A DNA stretch of 9,955 bases from CAZGSG01 sp964528095 (lineage in GTDB: Bacteria > Bacteroidota > Bacteroidia > Chitinophagales > Chitinophagaceae). The notes under the pieces are model-generated. The model was not told the DNA's origin. It searched no databases and worked only from the letters and a program-made list of their open reading frames with translations. Both the position numbers and the translations under genes were made by a program. Positions 7,830-9,955 of the stretch are shown here, in pieces. Numbering within the stretch: the stretch's first letter is position 1; each line of letters opens with the position of its first letter. The stretch is from assembly GCA_964528095.1 (NCBI GenBank), contig CAZGSG010000218.1:1-9955 (forward strand), written 5' to 3'.

Positions 7830-7861
7830 CAGAAAGCCAGGTCAAAATTCCTGGCTTTCTG
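7830..7861 (+). terminator. Intrinsic terminator of the lipoprotein gene
   Basis: A perfect 12-bp stem, CAGAAAGCCAGG (7830-7841) with CCTGGCTTTCTG (7850-7861), and an 8-base loop. A short T-rich tail follows (TTTATGATATTTG). It lies 64 bases after the stop codon. The tail is modest, but stem strength and position support termination of + strand transcripts. Confidence 0.75.
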
Positions 7862-7882
7862 TTTATGATATTTGTTGCGGCC

Positions 7883-7924
7883 ATTATCTTTTGCAACACT
7901 ATCCCCCTGTTGCCAAAAGATAAT
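7883..7924. repeat. Long imperfect inverted repeat in the convergent intergenic region
   Basis: ATTATCTTTTGCAAC (7883-7897) pairs with GTTGCCAAAAGATAAT (7909-7924): 15 base pairs with a single bulged C (7913) and an 11-base loop (ACTATCCCCCT). Neither strand has a T-run after the stem, so it is not a standard intrinsic terminator. It lies between the + strand and - strand terminators of the converging genes. It could be a back-up transcription barrier, an mRNA 3'-end stabiliser, a protein-binding palindrome or one copy of a dispersed palindromic repeat; the window holds no second copy that I noticed. Confidence 0.7.
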
Positions 7925-7957
7925 CGTAAGCCTTAAGGAGAATAAAATAATAAATCA

Positions 7958-7985
7958 GCCAGCAAGCCCTATACGACCTGCTGGC
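7958..7985 (-). terminator. Intrinsic terminator of the six-helix membrane protein gene
   Basis: Read on the minus strand, GCCAGCA and TGCTGGC form a perfect 7-bp stem with a 14-base loop. It starts 17 bases after the stop codon of the minus-strand gene and is followed by a T-rich stretch (TGATTTATTATTTTATT). The long loop makes it a medium-strength candidate. Confidence 0.55.
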
Positions 7986-8002
7986 CCTAATCAAATTATA
8001 CT

Positions 8003-8569
8003 TCACCAATAATGGGCATACGATTCTTCCTTTCCTCTATAGATCAATGCGCCCAATAAAAGAAAAGATATTAATGAATATAAGTTCATCAGGTAATTGG
8101 TAGCAGTGTTTTCCCCGAACAGGATTATTATGCCCATTGCCACAGGAAGCCAGAGTCCGGTCAGAACAGGTATGATCCTGGAAAAGCCATGGAGTTTTTT
8201 TGCAGTAATAACAGCTACCCCTGTTACGATCATAAAGAGATAACTTATTGGCCAGAAAAAATCCAGGATATTGAATAATGCGCTATTATTCGCGGGATCT
8301 ATTATTATCCATGTGTTACTGGCATTTGCTATCGTGAGCAATAAAAGCTGAGAGCAGAGAATAGCCTTGCCAATAAATTTTTCCCCGGTTGCCTTCATCT
8401 GCAAAAGTCCAATGATGCTACAAGACCAGCCGATCATATGAATCAGGCCGCAAAGACCACTTAGCGAGCTATCTTTCATTGAGTTGATTTCTAAAAAATA
8501 GCTTTGCAGGCAAAAAAAAGGAGAAGCTGCCATACCAATGATCCCTGGCAGCCTGGAAGATGATCGCAT
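8003..8569 (-). CDS. Six-helix integral membrane protein of unknown function
   Basis: A 188-aa, very hydrophobic protein with about six predicted membrane helices: roughly residues 7-27 (LPGIIGMAASPFFC region), 36-55, 65-87, 97-121, 134-155 and 162-180. A short charged tail ends in AHYW. The loops are short and no catalytic or metal-binding motif stands out; the acidic-aromatic segment LDFFWPISY opens the fourth helix. Layout and size resemble small conserved Bacteroidota membrane proteins of unknown role, and I cannot name a family. ATG 8569 is the likely start, because a good promoter lies just upstream and leaves a leader of only about 16 bases. It is transcribed alone, with a terminator candidate behind it. 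The upstream M1 peptidase gene on the same strand is separated by 220 bases and its own terminator. Confidence 0.8.
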   Translation of the reverse strand: MRSSSRLPGIIGMAASPFFCLQSYFLEINSMKDSSLSGLCGLIHMIGWSCSIIGLLQMKATGEKFIGKAILCSQLLLLTIANASNTWIIIDPANNSALFNILDFFWPISYLFMIVTGVAVITAKKLHGFSRIIPVLTGLWLPVAMGIIILFGENTATNYLMNLYSLISFLLLGALIYRGKEESYAHYW

Positions 8570-8591
8570 ATTAATTCAATTATCAGAGCAA

Positions 8592-8622
8592 CAAACTTAT
8601 TCCAATCTTACTATGACCAATA
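8592..8622 (-). promoter_or_regulatory. Bacteroidota-type promoter of the six-helix membrane protein gene
   Basis: On the minus strand TATTG (TTG at 8620-8618) is followed after 18 bases by TAAGTTTG (8599-8592), an exact TAnnTTTG match. The predicted start near 8585 gives a leader of about 16 bases before ATG 8569. Sequence, spacing and position all agree. Confidence 0.7.
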
Positions 8623-8735
8623 GAAGATTCGCCAAATCGTATTGCAGGCTGATCGAAATGTCGCTGCTTTAGTTTGAAATGCCTGGGAACAATTGAACAA
8701 CATTGCTTTTTTCATCTGTCTTGTATTATTGCAAA

Positions 8736-8774
8736 AAAAATCCGCTTCGCTACTATGTAACAAAGCGGGTTTTT
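8736..8774 (-). terminator. Intrinsic terminator of the M1 aminopeptidase gene
   Basis: CCGCTT (8742-8747) and AAGCGG (8763-8768) form the stem core. It extends outward through one T.G wobble and five A-T pairs (8736-8741 with 8769-8774), 12 pairs in all with a 15-base loop. On the minus strand a T-run follows the G+C core (eight A's at 8733-8740 on the + strand), as expected for termination just after the stop at 8790. The + strand also shows a T-run, so it may work both ways. Confidence 0.75.
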
Positions 8775-8789
8775 CTAATACCTGTTATC

Positions 8790-9955
8790 TTATGGTTTTG
8801 TCCAGGTATTGTTCGCCGGTTTCATATCCGGGAATGCCTTATCCGGATCAATCACCACTTTACTGATCTCCTCATCACTGTCCACTAAAAATTTCCAAAC
8901 AGCTGTACTATGCCATATTTCTACAGGCAGGGTTTTCCTGGTGGTCTTATTACTTACCGTTGTGTACTCAACCACTACGGGCATTGCCATCCTGTCGAGA
9001 TTCTCGATAGTTATCAGCGCACCCTTCTTTGGATCATTTCCTATGTACTCTACTTTTGTAACAGCCTGGTCTAACTGGTAGTTTTCAAAAAAGATGCTTT
9101 TCCAGAACCAGGCGAGATCTTCTCCCGCTGAATTTTCGATACTATGAAAAAAATCCCATGGTGTAGGGTGCTTAAAAGCCCAATCCCTGATATACTTTTT
9201 AAACGCATAATCAAACCGGTCGGCTCCCAATACCTGGTCGCGTAATAAACCAAGTGCATATCCTGGCTTGGAATACAATAGCATGCCGATATTTCTTTCT
9301 TCCATTGCATCCGGTGTACTGTACATGGACTCTACCGAAGGATCAAATAAACCACTTTGATGCGCGCTTCTTTTAGTGTTCTTATATTCGCCATTATTAA
9401 AATCATCTGAAGCGATACTGTTGATGAATGTATTGAAACCCTCATCCATCCAACCATATCTTCTTTCATTGCTTCCTACGATCATCGGGAACCAGGTATG
9501 CCCGAATTCATGATCCGTCACGCCCCATAAACCTCTTGTTTTGGCACGGGCTGAACAAAATACAATACCAGGATATTCCATACCTCCAATATTACTCGCT
9601 ACATTGACAGCCGAATAATAGGGATAAGGGAACCATCTTTTAGAATAATTTTCGATTGACCCTTTTGTATATTCTGTCGCACGACCCCATGAATTGACAC
9701 CATCCGATTCAACAGGATATACCGACATGGCCAATCCTTTTTTTCCATCAGGCAGGTTCATCCTGGCTGCATCCCATATGAATGAATTGGATGCGCTCCA
9801 GGCAAAATCTCTTGCATTGCTGAGTTTGAATTTCCAGGTAAGAGATGCTTTCGCAGGATTTCCTTTTCCGGACAATACATCTTCTTTACTGCGAATGATC
9901 ACAGTCTTATCGCTTTCTTTTGCCTGTTTATACCGGGCTAATTGTTCCGCGCTCA
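8790..9955 (-). CDS. M1-family zinc metallopeptidase (aminopeptidase), C-terminal part
   Basis: The minus-strand frame is open from the right edge to TAA at 8792-8790, giving 387 visible residues; the N-terminal part lies outside the window. The GTG at 9902 is internal, since SAEQLARYKQ and following residues continue upstream in frame. The zinc site is HEFGH (9512-9498) with the third ligand after 18 residues in WMDEGF, the M1 spacing HExxH-X18-E. The substrate-binding motif, GxMEN in classical members, appears here as GGMEYP about 20 residues before HEFGH. The catalytic tyrosine is probably the Y of LLYSKPGYAL (9275-9273). After the helical region (GEDLAWFWKS) a small beta domain ends in NNTWTKP, with no obvious type IX secretion C-terminal domain. 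Related Bacteroidota proteins are usually exported peptidases that trim N-terminal residues from peptides; export cannot be checked without the N-terminus. Confidence 0.92.
   Translation of the reverse strand, partial: SAEQLARYKQAKESDKTVIIRSKEDVLSGKGNPAKASLTWKFKLSNARDFAWSASNSFIWDAARMNLPDGKKGLAMSVYPVESDGVNSWGRATEYTKGSIENYSKRWFPYPYYSAVNVASNIGGMEYPGIVFCSARAKTRGLWGVTDHEFGHTWFPMIVGSNERRYGWMDEGFNTFINSIASDDFNNGEYKNTKRSAHQSGLFDPSVESMYSTPDAMEERNIGMLLYSKPGYALGLLRDQVLGADRFDYAFKKYIRDWAFKHPTPWDFFHSIENSAGEDLAWFWKSIFFENYQLDQAVTKVEYIGNDPKKGALITIENLDRMAMPVVVEYTTVSNKTTRKTLPVEIWHSTAVWKFLVDSDEEISKVVIDPDKAFPDMKPANNTWTKP

Overview
The window looks like a chromosomal stretch from a Bacteroidota bacterium, probably close to Chitinophagaceae. 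Four things point there: AT-rich DNA with gene families typical of the phylum, start sites that mostly lack a Shine-Dalgarno sequence, two promoters of the Bacteroidota type (TTG, about 18 bases, then TAnnTTTG), and a HigBA pair whose sequence style is common in that phylum. Taxonomy is inferred from these traits, without a database search.

Region 1 (1-5269, + strand) is a tripartite RND efflux operon. It holds the 3' part of a periplasmic adaptor gene, a full-length inner-membrane RND permease (1016 aa) and a TolC-type outer-membrane channel (483 aa). The gaps are 59 and 15 bases, so the three are almost certainly cotranscribed from a promoter left of the window. Together they would form one pump spanning both membranes.

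Region 2 (5270-6190, + strand) holds a decayed higBA toxin-antitoxin locus. The toxin lacks its N-terminal third and any start codon. The antitoxin has a frameshift inside its helix-turn-helix domain, and the missing C-terminus is still readable in the +1 frame.

Region 3 (6191-7861, + strand) holds a single-pass membrane protein of unknown function, resembling DUF6090-type proteins. After it come a mostly non-coding stretch, a good promoter, a lipoprotein with a BamE-like motif and a strong terminator.

Region 4 (7862-9955, - strand) holds a six-helix membrane protein of unknown function with its own promoter and terminator. Upstream of it is the C-terminal part of an M1-family zinc aminopeptidase that continues past the right edge. 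The convergent junction between regions 3 and 4 contains three hairpins in about 160 bases; two are terminators and the middle one is unexplained.

I found no rRNA, tRNA, CRISPR array, insertion sequence or phage gene, and no clearly new multi-gene system. The points most worth a second look are the doubly broken higBA pair, the unusual charged residues of the RND proton-relay region, the unexplained 15-bp hairpin, and an inverted repeat over the predicted transcription start of the lipoprotein gene.
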